From Vibrio sp. PID17_43 (lineage in GTDB: Bacteria; Pseudomonadota; Gammaproteobacteria; Enterobacterales; Vibrionaceae), in assembly GCF_002608565.1 (NCBI RefSeq), contig NZ_LIXM01000005.1:62001-126000 (forward strand): a DNA stretch of 64,000 nucleotides, written 5' to 3'. The notes beneath the pieces were generated by a model that saw only the letters and a program-made list of their open reading frames with translations, did not search any database and was not told the DNA's origin. A program made the translations under genes and the position numbers. Each line of letters starts with the position of its first letter. The stretch's first letter is position 1. This document shows positions 37,118 to 49,196 of this stretch, piece by piece.

Positions 37118-37795
37118 ATGGATTTTTCATTGATTGTTGAAAGCTTCCCGGTCTACCTAGATGGATTGTGGACGACAGTATGGTTGGTTTCTTTAGCACT
37201 TGTGATTGGTTTGGGCGTGTCGATTCCACTTGCGGTAGCACGTAACAGTACCAATTACGCATTAAGTCTTCCATCTTGGACGTTTATTTACTTTTTCCGT
37301 GGGACTCCTCTATTAGTGCAGCTGTACCTCATTTACTACGGTATGGACCAATTCTTCCCAGTAAAAGACACTCTTTGGGAGAATGCATGGTTTTGTGCGC
37401 TAGTGGCTTTCGTTCTTAATACTTCAGCTTACACAGCGGAAATTATTCGTGGTGCGATCAATGGCTTACCAAAAGGGGAAGTGGAAGCCGCGAAAGCTTA
37501 TGGCATGAGCCCGTTTATGACTTATCGTCGTATCATCTTACCAAGCGCATTACGCCGTGCTTTACCTGCGTATTCGAATGAGGTGATCTTCATGCTACAC
37601 GGTAGTGCGGTTGCCGGCATCATCACCATTATGGATTTGACTGGCGCTGCTCGCTTAGTAAACTCAAGATATTATGCGCCATTTGAGTCATTCTTGACGG
37701 CAGGTCTGTTCTACATGGCGTTGACGTTTATTATTCTGTGGTGCTTTAAAATGGCAGAGAAACGTTTCTTGGCGTATCTAAGACCATTAAGCTAA
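37118..37795 (+). CDS. Basic amino acid ABC importer, permease (HisM-like)
   Basis: A 225-residue permease of the HisM type. It shares TFIYFFRGTPLLVQLYLIYYG, the EAA motif segment EAAKAYGMSPFMTYRRIILPSALRRALPAYSNEVIFMLH and a basic end. It pairs with the HisQ-like subunit to form the channel. Last gene of the operon, followed by a long, perfect bidirectional terminator. Confidence 0.93.
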   Translation: MDFSLIVESFPVYLDGLWTTVWLVSLALVIGLGVSIPLAVARNSTNYALSLPSWTFIYFFRGTPLLVQLYLIYYGMDQFFPVKDTLWENAWFCALVAFVLNTSAYTAEIIRGAINGLPKGEVEAAKAYGMSPFMTYRRIILPSALRRALPAYSNEVIFMLHGSAVAGIITIMDLTGAARLVNSRYYAPFESFLTAGLFYMALTFIILWCFKMAEKRFLAYLRPLS

Positions 37796-37818
37796 AAGTT
37801 TATCACTAGGTTGATACT

Positions 37819-37858
37819 AACGATAAAAAGAGCGCCAATGTGCGCTCTTTTTATCGTT
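37819..37858. terminator. Bidirectional terminator between the ABC operon and xthA
   Basis: A 17-base-pair perfect stem (AACGATAAAAAGAGCGC with its complement) closes a six-base loop. A-run and T-run lie within the arms, so it works for both converging transcripts. Confidence 0.93.
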
Positions 37859-37874
37859 GGTGAAAGGTCAGGGG

Positions 37875-38681
37875 CTATTTGAAGGTCGACCAGATAGGAG
37901 CATGGTCAGACGGCTTTTCGATTCCTCGTAGTTCGTAATCAACGTCTGACTCGATACATTTGTTAGCAAGAGATGGCGTTGCCAAAATCACGTCAATACG
38001 AAGACCACGGTTGTCATCAAAACCTCGAGAGCGGTAATCGAACCATGAGAAGCGGTCATTGACTTCTGGGTGTAAAGTACGGAAAGTATCTTCAAAGCCC
38101 CAATCCAGAAGTGTTTGTAACCACTCGCGTTCTTCTGGCTGGAATGAACATTTGCCCGTTTTCAACCAACGTTTCCGGTTTGGTTCTCCGATACCGATAT
38201 CGGCATCAATAGGGCTGATGTTGATGTCTCCCATTACGATCAGTTGTTCATCATTGGAGTGGTGACCGTTTAGGTAGCTCATTAGATCTTTGTAGAACTG
38301 GCGCTTGTATGGATATTTGGTTTCGTGAGCGATATTGTCACCTTGCGGGAAGTAACCGTTGAGTACTGTCACCTTCTCGCCGTTTTCATCTGCAAACGTT
38401 GCCATGATCATGCGTTTTTGATGTTCTTCATTGTCAGTAGGAAAGCCCTTCTGCACGCTGATTGGCTCTTGTTTACATAGCATCGCCACACCGTAGTGCG
38501 CTTTCTGGCCATGAAAGTAAACGTTGTACCCCATTGCTTCGACATCTTCGATAGGGAAGGCTTCGTCATGAACTTTGATTTCCTGCAGACCGATAACGTC
38601 AGGTTGATGCTTATCGATAATGGCTTGAAGCTGGTGAAGACGCGCGCGGAGTCCATTAATGTTAAAGCTGATTACTTTCAT
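37875..38681 (-). CDS. xthA: Exodeoxyribonuclease III
   Basis: AP endonuclease and 3'-5' exonuclease for base-excision repair. The 268-residue product equals E. coli XthA in length. The catalytic signatures are clear: [11 protein letters not shown] at the start, GLQEIKV with the metal-binding Glu, [13 protein letters not shown], the DVILAT segment and SDHAPIW at the end. It is monocistronic, converges with the ABC operon and shares its terminator. Confidence 0.97.
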   Translation of the reverse strand: MKVISFNINGLRARLHQLQAIIDKHQPDVIGLQEIKVHDEAFPIEDVEAMGYNVYFHGQKAHYGVAMLCKQEPISVQKGFPTDNEEHQKRMIMATFADENGEKVTVLNGYFPQGDNIAHETKYPYKRQFYKDLMSYLNGHHSNDEQLIVMGDINISPIDADIGIGEPNRKRWLKTGKCSFQPEEREWLQTLLDWGFEDTFRTLHPEVNDRFSWFDYRSRGFDDNRGLRIDVILATPSLANKCIESDVDYELRGIEKPSDHAPIWSTFK

Positions 38682-38780
38682 TATTTATCCTTCTCAAGGG
38701 GATGGTTTGGTCAGAGATTACCATTGAAAATTGGCCTAAGAATAAGAGCGCTGTTAGGTTGTCACTCTAAATAGTCAGTT

Positions 38781-38948
38781 CTACTTGTTTGAAACAAGCT
38801 TGTTTTCTAAGTCATTTTTTACGATTTCGAGCGCTTTAAGTGCGGTTGCAGGATCAATTTTGTTTGTTTCCAATAAATAGATAAGATCAACGGCCAGTTT
38901 GACTTCTTCAGGCGCACTATCAAGTGGTGATATTGGTTGGTCAGACAT
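38781..38948 (-). CDS. rsmS: Small regulatory protein RsmS (DUF2496, YbaM-like)
   Basis: A 55-residue protein that begins [20 protein letters not shown] and continues [31 protein letters not shown]. This matches DUF2496, whose Pectobacterium member RsmS influences virulence and antibiotic production. The E. coli YbaM gene follows priC in the same way. The start overlaps the priC stop by one base (TAATG), so translation is probably coupled. It is shorter than usual cut-offs for gene finding and easily missed. Confidence 0.88.
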   Translation of the reverse strand: MSDQPISPLDSAPEEVKLAVDLIYLLETNKIDPATALKALEIVKNDLENKLVSNK

Positions 38949-39493
38949 TACTGATGTTTTTCCCTATGAGTAATTTGATTTTCGAGTTTCAGCAGCGCTG
39001 CTTGACAGCGCTCTAATCGCTGTTCTGTGGCAATGAGGGCCTTCTGCGCCTCTGAACGCATAAAGCTTGGTGCTATTTCTACCGCACGTTCCTTTTCCAA
39101 CACCATTTCTCTTAAGCGGCGAGCCCATTCTTGGTGTTGAGCGAGCTCTTGATAAAGCACATTGATAGGCTTGCGGAAGTGACTACTATGCTTAATTTCG
39201 TTCTTACGAATTTTAGTGGTGGATATTTCACGTTGGATAGCACTAATTTGCGCAACTAATCGCTCAGTAAGGTACTCGGCACGCAACGTTGTCAATTTGC
39301 CTTCGTTCTGCTCCCGGATGATCGCATCCAGTGTCGAGTTTGCTTCTTTTACGCAAGGCACGAGTAAGCGAGAGCGGCAGTGGAACAAGCGCTCGTCAAA
39401 AAGTGGAACATGATGTTCACCTCGCTGGCGGTCAAGCGTTGCGGCTTGTTTGGACATCTGTTCTAGTTTTTCTGAAAGTTGATTAATGTTCAT
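38948..39493 (-). CDS. priC: Primosomal replication protein PriC
   Basis: Helps reload DnaB at stalled forks by acting on SSB-coated DNA. The 181-residue, mostly helical product fits PriC, with [22 protein letters not shown] and [21 protein letters not shown] as conserved segments. The frame is open from 39511, but the ATG at 39493 forms an ATGA overlap with the stop of the upstream transporter gene and removes six odd residues. The pairing with rsmS is as in E. coli. Confidence 0.85.
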   Translation of the reverse strand: MNINQLSEKLEQMSKQAATLDRQRGEHHVPLFDERLFHCRSRLLVPCVKEANSTLDAIIREQNEGKLTTLRAEYLTERLVAQISAIQREISTTKIRKNEIKHSSHFRKPINVLYQELAQHQEWARRLREMVLEKERAVEIAPSFMRSEAQKALIATEQRLERCQAALLKLENQITHREKHQ

Positions 39494-40275
39494 GTCAGAC
39501 CTACAAACCATGCGTCATATGCCAATTTTATAGCAAGTGCGCTAACCACAGTAACAAATACTGGGCGAATAAACTTAGAGCCGAATCGAATCGCAGAGTG
39601 CGCACCAACAAAGGCCCCTGCCATTAAACACACGCCCATGGTTAAGCCTAGCACCCAGTTAATATGACCTAAAACCGCAAAAGTGATAAGAGAAGTGAAG
39701 TTACTGGTGAAGTTCATCGCTTTAGCCAAGCCTGACGCAAGCAAAATATTCAACCGATATAACGCCATAGAACTGACTGTCCAGAATGCACCGGTGCCCG
39801 GCCCAGCAAGACCATCATAAAACCCAATGGTTAGACCTTGCATGTACTGCTTTTTGTTTAGCAATGGACACGGTTCTGGTGTAGGGCTTTGGTGTGTGGA
39901 GTTGGGGGCTTTGTGGAATACGGTATACATAGCGGCACCCAGTATAATGAGCGGTAATACTTTTTCTAACCACTCTGTGCTAATCGCATCCACAAAAAGT
40001 GTACCGAGTGTTGCACCAATTAATGTGGCAATAAATGCACGGCCCCAGCATTGTGGCTTAAAGAGGCGCTTTTTGTAATAAGTAAAAGCAGCAGTAGAAG
40101 AAGCAAATGAAGCGGCCAACTTATTTGTCCCTAAAGCAACATGTGGAGGAAGCCCCAAAGAAAGTAGGGCAGGCACAGTAAGCATCCCCCCTCCACCTGC
40201 CACAGCATCGATAAACCCTGCAACAAAAGCGACAAGCGCCAACACCAACAGCATGGTTGGCTCAATCATTTCCAT
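39490..40275 (-). CDS. TauE/SafE family sulfite exporter-like membrane protein
   Basis: A 261-residue inner-membrane protein with about eight hydrophobic segments, of the TauE/SafE family and close to E. coli YfcA. The two halves each carry a glycine-rich signature: FIDAVAGGGGMLTVPALLSLGLPPHVALGTNKLAASFASS and GFYDGLAGPGTGAFW. Members export sulfite or sulfoacetate, but YfcA-type proteins have no proven substrate. It is followed by priC with a 4-base ATGA overlap and preceded by dinG at 14 bases, so dinG, this gene, priC and rsmS may form one transcript. Confidence 0.85.
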   Translation of the reverse strand: MEMIEPTMLLVLALVAFVAGFIDAVAGGGGMLTVPALLSLGLPPHVALGTNKLAASFASSTAAFTYYKKRLFKPQCWGRAFIATLIGATLGTLFVDAISTEWLEKVLPLIILGAAMYTVFHKAPNSTHQSPTPEPCPLLNKKQYMQGLTIGFYDGLAGPGTGAFWTVSSMALYRLNILLASGLAKAMNFTSNFTSLITFAVLGHINWVLGLTMGVCLMAGAFVGAHSAIRFGSKFIRPVFVTVVSALAIKLAYDAWFVGLT

Positions 40276-40289
40276 AAATGGTTTTTCTT

Positions 40290-42365
40290 CTAATATTCTA
40301 TTTTGCGTTTAAACGGTGGCAGCGAGTCAATGAGTGCTTGTCCGTAGCGTTTGGTTACTAAGCGTCTGTCAAGAATGGTCACTCTACCAGAATCACGCTC
40401 TTTACGCAGTAAACGACCAACACTCTGAATCAGCTTTTTACTTGCATCGGGGACGGTGATCTGCATAAATGGGTTACCGCCTTTTTTCTCGATATATTCA
40501 GAATGCGCCTGCTCTACCGGTGAAGTAGGCACACCGAAAGGAATTTTGGTGATGATCAAGTTCTCTAACAACTCCCCAGGTAAATCGAGCCCTTCAGAGA
40601 AGCTTCCAGTACCAAATAGGATGCTGGTCTTTTGTTTATCAATGAGCTTTTTATGTTTTTTTAGAATCTCTGCACGAGAACTCTCTCCCTGAACTTGTAG
40701 CGCCCACCCGCGTTTGATGAAGTCCGCATTTAATGCGTCTGCGACTTGGTTCATCTGCCAATATGAGGAGAATAATACTAAGTTTGCTTTGTTGTCTTCT
40801 AAATACTTAGGCAAAATCTCAATAAGATATTCAGTAAACTGAGGTGCTTGCGGTTCGTACTGCATTGCTGGGATAAGCAACTCTGCTTGGTTTTGGTAAT
40901 CAAACGGAGAGGCCAGCGCCAAAAATTGTGTGCCAGACTCCGGTTTCGCATCCACCCCAACTTGGTGACAGAAATACTGAAAAGAGTTTAGTGCGCGCAT
41001 TGTGGCAGAAACCAAAACGGCACCAATACAGCGACTCCAAATTTGTTGATCCAACTGCCACCCAATCTCAAGTGGAGACACACTCACTATATAATCGCCT
41101 TCACGATCGGGGTGTTTCTCTAACCAACGAGCCAAAGGTGCGCCTTTGTCGCGAGTGGGCTCAGCCATTAAGCGCCAAACTTGAGCGAGGTTCTCTAAAC
41201 GCTGAATATAGAAGCCCAATTCAGTCAAAGCAGGCTCTGCTAATTTTGATGACAGTTCGCCATCTTTTACGCGTTCGGCAATTAAGTCGGCAATTTTGGC
41301 TACGCTTTGGTTCGCTTTCTTACTGAGTTGTTTCAACTCTTTGGATTGGTTTTCCAACCAGGTCGGCAGTTCACCATGCTCAAAGCGATAGATACCTTCT
41401 TCAAAATGTGCGGGGTCAAACTGCTTGGTTAATTGGCTTAACGCGGGGATCAGTTCCTGTACGGACTCTTGTAAATCATTTCGAAATCGACCCACGCGCT
41501 TTTCATCCGCCAGTGAAGAAAACTTACTGGTGGATTGATTCAGTTTCTCTAACCACGCTGCCGCGCCTTTTAAGCTAGCGGATGCAGACGCATGATCGCG
41601 AGCAACGTGAGGCAAGTGATGCGCCTCATCGAACACATAAATGGTGTTTTCCGGTTCAGGCAAGATCACGCCACCACCGAGATCCGCATCTGCCATTACA
41701 AGAGAATGGTTGGCGATGATCACGTCGTTTTTGTCTAGTTCCGCACGTGCTTTTTGGAAAGGGCACCCACGGTGAGTCGGCAAGCTATTATTGCAGCTGT
41801 GCTTATCACTCACGATCAGCTGCCAGAGTTGGTCATCGATGGATTTTGGCCAGGAATCACGGTCGCCATCCCACTTACCTTGCGCAAGGGACCGATACAT
41901 GGTTTCCAACAACTCGATGTCTTTCTTCTTCGGTTTAGTTTCAAACATGGCAAGTTGGCCACCATCGACGCCACATGCTGCAGCCAGTTTTTCAGCGCAG
42001 CAGTAACGTTGGCGACCTTTAGCGAGAATAAATGAGAACTCTCGATCAGTGATGCGACGAAATAGCGGCAAATCTTTGTTTACTAGTTGTTCTTGCAACG
42101 CCACTGTCGCTGTTGAAATGACCACTTTTCGGTTGTTATAAACCGCAACAGGGATGGCGGCCATCAAGTATGACAGTGATTTGCCGATCCCGGTTCCGGC
42201 TTCAGCCACCAGAAGACGATTGGACTTATGGTATTGCCCGCATAGCGTTTTCGCTATTTCCGCAACTAAGTAGTTTTGAGCTCTTCTCGGGACAAAGTTG
42301 TCGAGTTGTGCTTGCAGATTCTGGTAGCTAGTTCGAATCGATTTCTGAATGTTACTGGTTAGCAT
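40290..42365 (-). CDS. dinG: ATP-dependent DNA helicase DinG
   Basis: 5'-3' DNA helicase of the XPD-like superfamily 2, which resolves R-loops and damaged forks. The 691-residue product has Walker A AGTGIGKS at 56-63 and the DEAHH box at 246-250. Cysteines at 122/123, 131, 191 and 201 are placed for the 4Fe-4S cluster of this family. Late motifs include SVGRLLRKERDSGRVTILDRR. The frame opens at 42401, but the ATG at 42365 aligns with Vibrio DinG length (691). The related YoaA is a possible alternative name. No convincing LexA box precedes it. Confidence 0.9.
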   Translation of the reverse strand: MLTSNIQKSIRTSYQNLQAQLDNFVPRRAQNYLVAEIAKTLCGQYHKSNRLLVAEAGTGIGKSLSYLMAAIPVAVYNNRKVVISTATVALQEQLVNKDLPLFRRITDREFSFILAKGRQRYCCAEKLAAACGVDGGQLAMFETKPKKKDIELLETMYRSLAQGKWDGDRDSWPKSIDDQLWQLIVSDKHSCNNSLPTHRGCPFQKARAELDKNDVIIANHSLVMADADLGGGVILPEPENTIYVFDEAHHLPHVARDHASASASLKGAAAWLEKLNQSTSKFSSLADEKRVGRFRNDLQESVQELIPALSQLTKQFDPAHFEEGIYRFEHGELPTWLENQSKELKQLSKKANQSVAKIADLIAERVKDGELSSKLAEPALTELGFYIQRLENLAQVWRLMAEPTRDKGAPLARWLEKHPDREGDYIVSVSPLEIGWQLDQQIWSRCIGAVLVSATMRALNSFQYFCHQVGVDAKPESGTQFLALASPFDYQNQAELLIPAMQYEPQAPQFTEYLIEILPKYLEDNKANLVLFSSYWQMNQVADALNADFIKRGWALQVQGESSRAEILKKHKKLIDKQKTSILFGTGSFSEGLDLPGELLENLIITKIPFGVPTSPVEQAHSEYIEKKGGNPFMQITVPDASKKLIQSVGRLLRKERDSGRVTILDRRLVTKRYGQALIDSLPPFKRKIEY

Positions 42366-42881
42366 ACGGGCCTCAAATGCGTTGGAGCCGAATAGTAGCA
42401 CACATCACTAGTTGTACAGTAGTTCGCGAAATGGAATGCTTTTGTCAAGAATAGAGATCTTGTTCACAAAAAATATGAACTGCAACTAAATGAGACTGAT
42501 TGTCAATCAAATGCAACATAAACCCAAGGTATTCATCTATTGTATGGTTTATTTGTCTTGTTTTTGTTTTATATTTAGCCTCTCAAAGGGGTATTGTACT
42601 GTATTGAGGTTTGTCTTTAGATGTATAAAAGTCAAGATGGTTGTTTGGATGTTAGTCGGATAAAGGAATTGTAATGATGTAAGTGTCTGTTATTATGTTG
42701 TTTTTATTTTTTTTGATGATGTGATTTAGAAAGTTTGACAGGCAGAGTAATCTTTTGCACTCTAACGCCCAGATTTTGAAGGCAAAGCATTGTTACGTTT
42801 CGATAACAAGCCGCCTCAAAAATATAAAAAAAGGGAATCGGACAAGGATATCCCGAACTAAGAAAAGGCAGTGGATTAATT
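42366..42881 (+). promoter_or_regulatory. Divergent dinG and porin promoter region with long leader
   Basis: A 516-base AT-rich gap without a supported gene. A CRP-like half-site TGTGATTTAGA lies near 42719. A short hairpin TTGTTA-N8-TAACAA lies near 42790. V. cholerae ompT, in the same location, is activated by CRP and repressed by ToxR; sites here were not proven. Confidence 0.5.
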
Positions 42882-43892
42882 ATGAAAAAGACTCTATTAG
42901 CGCTAGCTATCGCAACTACAGCAACTTCTGTTAATGCAGCAGAAATTTACTCTAACGACGATATTAAAGTGGGCCTAAAAGGTGAGGTAGATATCTACCT
43001 AACTCAATCTGAAGTTGACAATATCAATGGCGTTGGTTCTGAGAAGAAAGACGCAGACGTATCTACTTGGGCTAAAATCCAATTAGACGCTGAGCAAAAG
43101 CTAAACGATCAGTTTACAGCATTCGCATCTTTCGAAATCGAATCTGACGGCAGCAACGCTAAGTTCGATGACGTTTTAGTTGGCTTCAAAACTGACACTT
43201 GGGGTATGGCTTTCGGTGAGACTGGCGACCTAGCAGAATCTGCAGACGCTATCCAAAAAGACGATATCACAAACGAAGGTAACTACATGGGCTCAACAGG
43301 TGGCCACCACCGTGAGTCTAAAGGTCACGGCGTTGTATTCAAAGGTCAACTCGTTGAAGGTTTCACTGTTGTAGCTGACATCAACACAGTAGCTGAAGAT
43401 GGTGTTGATAACACTTACGGTATCTCTGCGGATTATGCATTCAACAACTTCTCTATCGGTGCGGCATACATCACTGGTGATGCAGCTAAAAACGTCGACT
43501 ACTTACTAACAGGTGTATCTGCATCTGCTGAGTTTGGTGGCCTATACCTAGCTGCAACTTACGCACAGTTTGAAGGCAACAAAGGTTACGGTTACTGGGA
43601 GGCTTCTGAATACGGTAATGGTGAGACTATGGGTGTAGCAGCTTCTTACCAAATCGACGCTGTTCGTCTATACACTACTTACGCGGTAGCAACGACTGAC
43701 GAACGTGTAAGCGACACTGGTGTTGTAACTAAAATCTCTGATGTTGATTCATATAACCTAGTAGTTGGTGTTGACTACGCATTCCGTGACAACATCCTAT
43801 TCCTAGCTGAATACCAAACTGCTGACTTCGAGACAAGTACAAAAACTCTTGACGCTGACGGCGTAACTGCTGGTGTTTACTACACATTCTAA
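42882..43892 (+). CDS. OmpT-type general porin
   Basis: Outer-membrane trimeric porin of 336 residues. The signal peptide KKTLLALAIATTATSVNAAE ends near residue 19 or 20. The mature protein has alternating strands and ends in VYYTF, the terminal phenylalanine recognised by the BAM machine. DVSTWAKIQLDAEQKLNDQFTAFASFE and SADYAFNNFSIGAAYI are typical of Gram-negative porins. Location next to dinG matches V. cholerae OmpT (VC1854 beside VC1855). This is not the E. coli OmpT protease. Codon bias is strong, indicating high expression. A terminator follows after 22 bases. Confidence 0.88.
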   Translation: MKKTLLALAIATTATSVNAAEIYSNDDIKVGLKGEVDIYLTQSEVDNINGVGSEKKDADVSTWAKIQLDAEQKLNDQFTAFASFEIESDGSNAKFDDVLVGFKTDTWGMAFGETGDLAESADAIQKDDITNEGNYMGSTGGHHRESKGHGVVFKGQLVEGFTVVADINTVAEDGVDNTYGISADYAFNNFSIGAAYITGDAAKNVDYLLTGVSASAEFGGLYLAATYAQFEGNKGYGYWEASEYGNGETMGVAASYQIDAVRLYTTYAVATTDERVSDTGVVTKISDVDSYNLVVGVDYAFRDNILFLAEYQTADFETSTKTLDADGVTAGVYYTF

Positions 43893-43914
43893 TTCGTAGT
43901 TAACTATGCTATAC

Positions 43915-43943
43915 AAAAGCCAGCTCTTAGCTGGCTTTTTTAC
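43915..43943 (+). terminator. Terminator after the porin gene
   Basis: AAAAGCCAGCT pairs perfectly with AGCTGGCTTTT around a CTT loop, with further T following. It lies between the porin gene and the UPF0319 gene. Confidence 0.9.
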
Positions 43944-43966
43944 ATTTATTGATTAAGGAATCGTCC

Positions 43967-44614
43967 ATGAACAAGTGGTATTTGAGTTTTGCTATTCTAT
44001 TCTCTGCACCATACGCAACGGCTGCTCTTGATTTAGCTTCTGGTATTTCGCTAAATACTTTGAACGGAGAGGTTGTTGAAAGCGTGGAAGACGCTGTATT
44101 TACCGCTGGTGAGAACCAACTCGTTTTAGGTTACACGGGGTATTTGAGCGATAAAGGCAAACGCGAATTTATCAGTACAGTTCCTTACATTATGGTTGTT
44201 GATGTTCCTGAAAATGCGGAAATTGATGTTGATCTTGTAAGCCGAAAGTACGAGAAAATCTCAAAAAACGTAGACAGAGAACTTCCTATATTTAATATCT
44301 CTGTAAATGGTGATGAAGTCGAATTCGATCAAGAAGTTTTACCTCCTGCTAAAGGCGCATTGCCTTACAGCAATATTCCTCAGCTAGTTAAAGACTACAA
44401 CCAAAAAAGAGGCTTAGTTTTTGATTCTGGAAAGATTCGTTCACTGAAAGAAGAACTCGCGGCAGTACAAACTGGCGCTGTGGTTGGTGTGACTGTTGCT
44501 GCTGATAGCACTGTCCAAGAGTCTGAAAATACACTTCAACTCAAGCTTTGGTATTCAAGAGCTAGTGAAGAAGAGCGTAAAGCATTTCAAAAATGGTTGA
44601 TTGACCAAAAATAA
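43967..44614 (+). CDS. UPF0319 / DUF2057 exported protein (YccT-like)
   Basis: A 215-residue exported protein of the DUF2057 (UPF0319) family. The signal peptide NKWYLSFAILFSAPYATAA ends near residue 20. The mature protein begins LDLASGISLNTLNGEVV, followed by ENQLVLGYTG, both family markers. The E. coli member YccT affects curli formation. V. cholerae VC1853 lies in the same place. The ATG at 43967 is chosen because AAGGA sits seven bases before it; an upstream ATG at 43949 would spoil the signal peptide. It probably has readthrough from the porin gene only at low level. Confidence 0.88.
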   Translation: MNKWYLSFAILFSAPYATAALDLASGISLNTLNGEVVESVEDAVFTAGENQLVLGYTGYLSDKGKREFISTVPYIMVVDVPENAEIDVDLVSRKYEKISKNVDRELPIFNISVNGDEVEFDQEVLPPAKGALPYSNIPQLVKDYNQKRGLVFDSGKIRSLKEELAAVQTGAVVGVTVAADSTVQESENTLQLKLWYSRASEEERKAFQKWLIDQK

Positions 44615-44631
44615 GAGCAAAAGTTATTAGG

Positions 44632-44668
44632 GCGAAGTGTTCTCATATAACAGACACCTCGCTTTTTC
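44632..44668 (+). terminator. Terminator after the UPF0319 gene
   Basis: GCGAAGTGT pairs with ACACCTCGC with one mismatch over a 13-base loop and is followed by TTTTT. It faces the convergent rluE gene. Confidence 0.65.
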
Positions 44669-44687
44669 ATTTAGATCTATTCGATTC

Positions 44688-45386
44688 TTAAATCTCTCTC
44701 CACTCACCAGGTTGTAGATCATCCAACACAATCCCGCCCATGGAATAGCGTACCAAACGTAATGTAGGGAAGCCAATATGTGCAGTCATACGTCTTACCT
44801 GGCGATTTCGTCCTTCGATAATGGTAATGGCTAACCACGTGGTTGGGATGTTAGCGCGAAAACGCACGGGTGGATTTCTGTCCCAGATGTCCGGCGTTGA
44901 CATCACCTCTACTTTGGCGGGCAGCGTCATACCATCTTTAAGCTCCACGCCTTTACGTAATTTCTCTAAGTCTTCTTCTTGAGGAGCCCCATCCACTTGC
45001 ACCCAATAGGTCTTTGGTGATTTTGATGTCGGTTGCGTCAGTTTGGCTTGTAAGATGCCATCATTAGTGAGCACCATTAGCCCCTCACTGTCACGATCGA
45101 GCCGACCAGCAGCGTAAACATCTTTCACTGGTATGTAATCGGCAAGCGTTTTACGGCCCTCACCATCGGTAAACTGGCTCAATGTGTCATAAGGTTTATT
45201 GAAAATGATCACTTTACGATCTTCTGGGGCAATTCTAGGTTTTGCTATTGATGACGAGCGGCTTAGGCGATTTTGTCTTTTTTGACCTTGTCCTGTGGCG
45301 TTGCTTGGCTTTGCCGAGCGTTTAAAATGCCCCGGTTTAGATGGGTGACTACGACGACCTTTTTCATGGCCCGTGCGAGATGACAT
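44688..45386 (-). CDS. rluE: 23S rRNA pseudouridine synthase RluE
   Basis: Makes pseudouridine 2457 in 23S rRNA. The 232-residue product has a very basic, disordered N-terminus of about 50 residues ([21 protein letters not shown]), longer than in E. coli (217 total), then the RsuA-type catalytic core. The catalytic Asp97 is in [10 protein letters not shown], and [10 protein letters not shown] is the conserved RNA-binding helix. No S4 domain is seen, in line with RluE. A later start is possible but no better ribosome site was found. Confidence 0.9.
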   Translation of the reverse strand: MSSRTGHEKGRRSHPSKPGHFKRSAKPSNATGQGQKRQNRLSRSSSIAKPRIAPEDRKVIIFNKPYDTLSQFTDGEGRKTLADYIPVKDVYAAGRLDRDSEGLMVLTNDGILQAKLTQPTSKSPKTYWVQVDGAPQEEDLEKLRKGVELKDGMTLPAKVEVMSTPDIWDRNPPVRFRANIPTTWLAITIIEGRNRQVRRMTAHIGFPTLRLVRYSMGGIVLDDLQPGEWREI

Positions 45387-47968
<2,582 letters not shown>

Positions 47969-47976
47969 TCTAGGTT

Positions 47977-48045
47977 TACGCCACTTCGGTGGCGTATTTT
48001 AGTGCTGATAAACTATAAACCCGCTCTTTAGCGGGTTTATTTTCC
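47977..48045 (+). terminator. Two tandem terminators after icd
   Basis: The first is TACGCCAC with GTGGCGTA around a TTCG tetraloop, then TTTT. The second, at 48015-48045, is ATAAACCCGCT with AGCGGGTTTAT around CTTT, then TTTCC. Both stems are perfect. Confidence 0.9.
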
Positions 48046-48116
48046 TCTTCATAAAGTCAGTGCTATAACTAGCCTAAATTAATGAGAGCGAAGGGTTTGT
48101 CTGATTGAGCGCTCTA

Positions 48117-48282
48117 ATACCAATCTAGATCAATAACAGGTCACTTTATTGCGCCGGAAAAATAGCTTAGAGCAAGACATAGATTGCAGTAACTCGTTAT
48201 TCTAATTACTTACAAAATCTATACCGAAACTATCAGCGATTTTAACTAGCAAGAATGATCAATTACTTATTTAGATTGATAT
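48117..48282. mobile_element. MITE-like intergenic element, 166 bp
   Basis: The ends are inverted repeats that match at 12 of 14 positions: ATACCAATCTAGAT at 48117-48130 and the complement of ATATCAATCTAAAT at 48269-48282. No coding capacity is seen. The size and ends are those of a miniature inverted-repeat element; sequences starting with this motif are, as far as I recall, frequent between Vibrio genes. It ends two bases before the stop codon of cspD. Confidence 0.55.
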
Positions 48283-48284
48283 AG

Positions 48285-48503
48285 TTATTTGGCTTGGCTC
48301 TCTATTGGCACAACGCTACTCGCGTGTGAACCTTTTGGGCCTTTTTCAATCTCGTATGAGACTTGTTGGCCTGCTTTCAGTGTACGATAACCGTCCATTT
48401 GGATAGTCGAGTAGTGGGCAAAGATATCTCCTTCCTCTTCATCTGAACAGATAAACCCAAATCCTTTGGCATTGTTAAACCACTTTACTGTACCTGTAGC
48501 CAT
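48285..48503 (-). CDS. cspD: Cold-shock-like protein CspD
   Basis: Single-stranded nucleic acid-binding protein of 72 residues; E. coli CspD inhibits replication and rises in stationary phase. RNP1 is KGFGFI and RNP2 is DIFAHY. The sequence SDEEEGDIFAHYSTIQMDGYRTLKAGQQ distinguishes CspD from CspA-type proteins. The ATG at 48503 aligns with E. coli CspD; the frame is open further upstream to 48554, but those residues are unlike the family. Divergent from clpS as in E. coli. The last codon lies right beside the 166-bp repeat element. Confidence 0.92.
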   Translation of the reverse strand: MATGTVKWFNNAKGFGFICSDEEEGDIFAHYSTIQMDGYRTLKAGQQVSYEIEKGPKGSHASSVVPIESQAK

Positions 48504-49196
48504 GCTTTTACATCCCTCATGCATTTTACTGATGTTTTTACTACTCCAAGCCATACCTTTAGCTTGGTATCATTATTAGTTCTCACTAATACACGTCGAG
48601 TTGAGCGTTCCATCTAAGACTTTGTCCCAAAGAAAGGCAGTCTTAAATGACGATTTATGCATCAACACTTTCCACTTTAGTCAATGAATCTCAGCAGTCA
48701 ATAGTGAAATGCAACAATCAAAGTCATATTTTAAAACAAATCTCACTTAAGATTAACAACTTTGCAAACGGTTTGTCGGTCAGAGGCGTGGGGTTAGTTA
48801 AAAAGACTGTATGATTTGAATATGCTGAAGGCGCATACTGATCAAGCTGCACAACTTAGTGGAATCTACTAAATGAATAAAAAGTGAAATTTCGGTGATA
48901 GAAAGCATAAATTTAATTGATAACTGTGATCTCTTACTTTGCATTAACGTAGTGATAGGGTAAATGCATTGCATGCAACAATACCATTATTAGGGGATGC
49001 CTCTGACGGTTTGAAGACCAAAATCTTTATTTGCACCAGTGTAAGAGGTGCATTAATCTCTATATGAGGGCGCAACTTTTTATCTATCAAAGTCCATTTA
49101 GGTGCCTTATCTCACTACACCACTCGGCATGCTTATGGTAGATTGTTTTTATAGGTCGAAAACATCAACCCTTTGATAAGATATCTTTGAATTGCC
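48504..49196. promoter_or_regulatory. Divergent cspD-clpS intergenic region
   Basis: A 693-base gap without a supported gene. It holds a hairpin ATACC-N8-GGTAT near 48557 just before cspD, and GCACC-N9-GGTGC near 49040. Both promoters must lie here. The gap is longer than in E. coli, and an unannotated small RNA cannot be excluded. Confidence 0.45.

Noticed and set aside
42366..42430. LexA box for dinG
   Set aside because: A CTGT near 42415 on the minus strand lacks the ACAG partner at the right spacing, so SOS control cannot be claimed.
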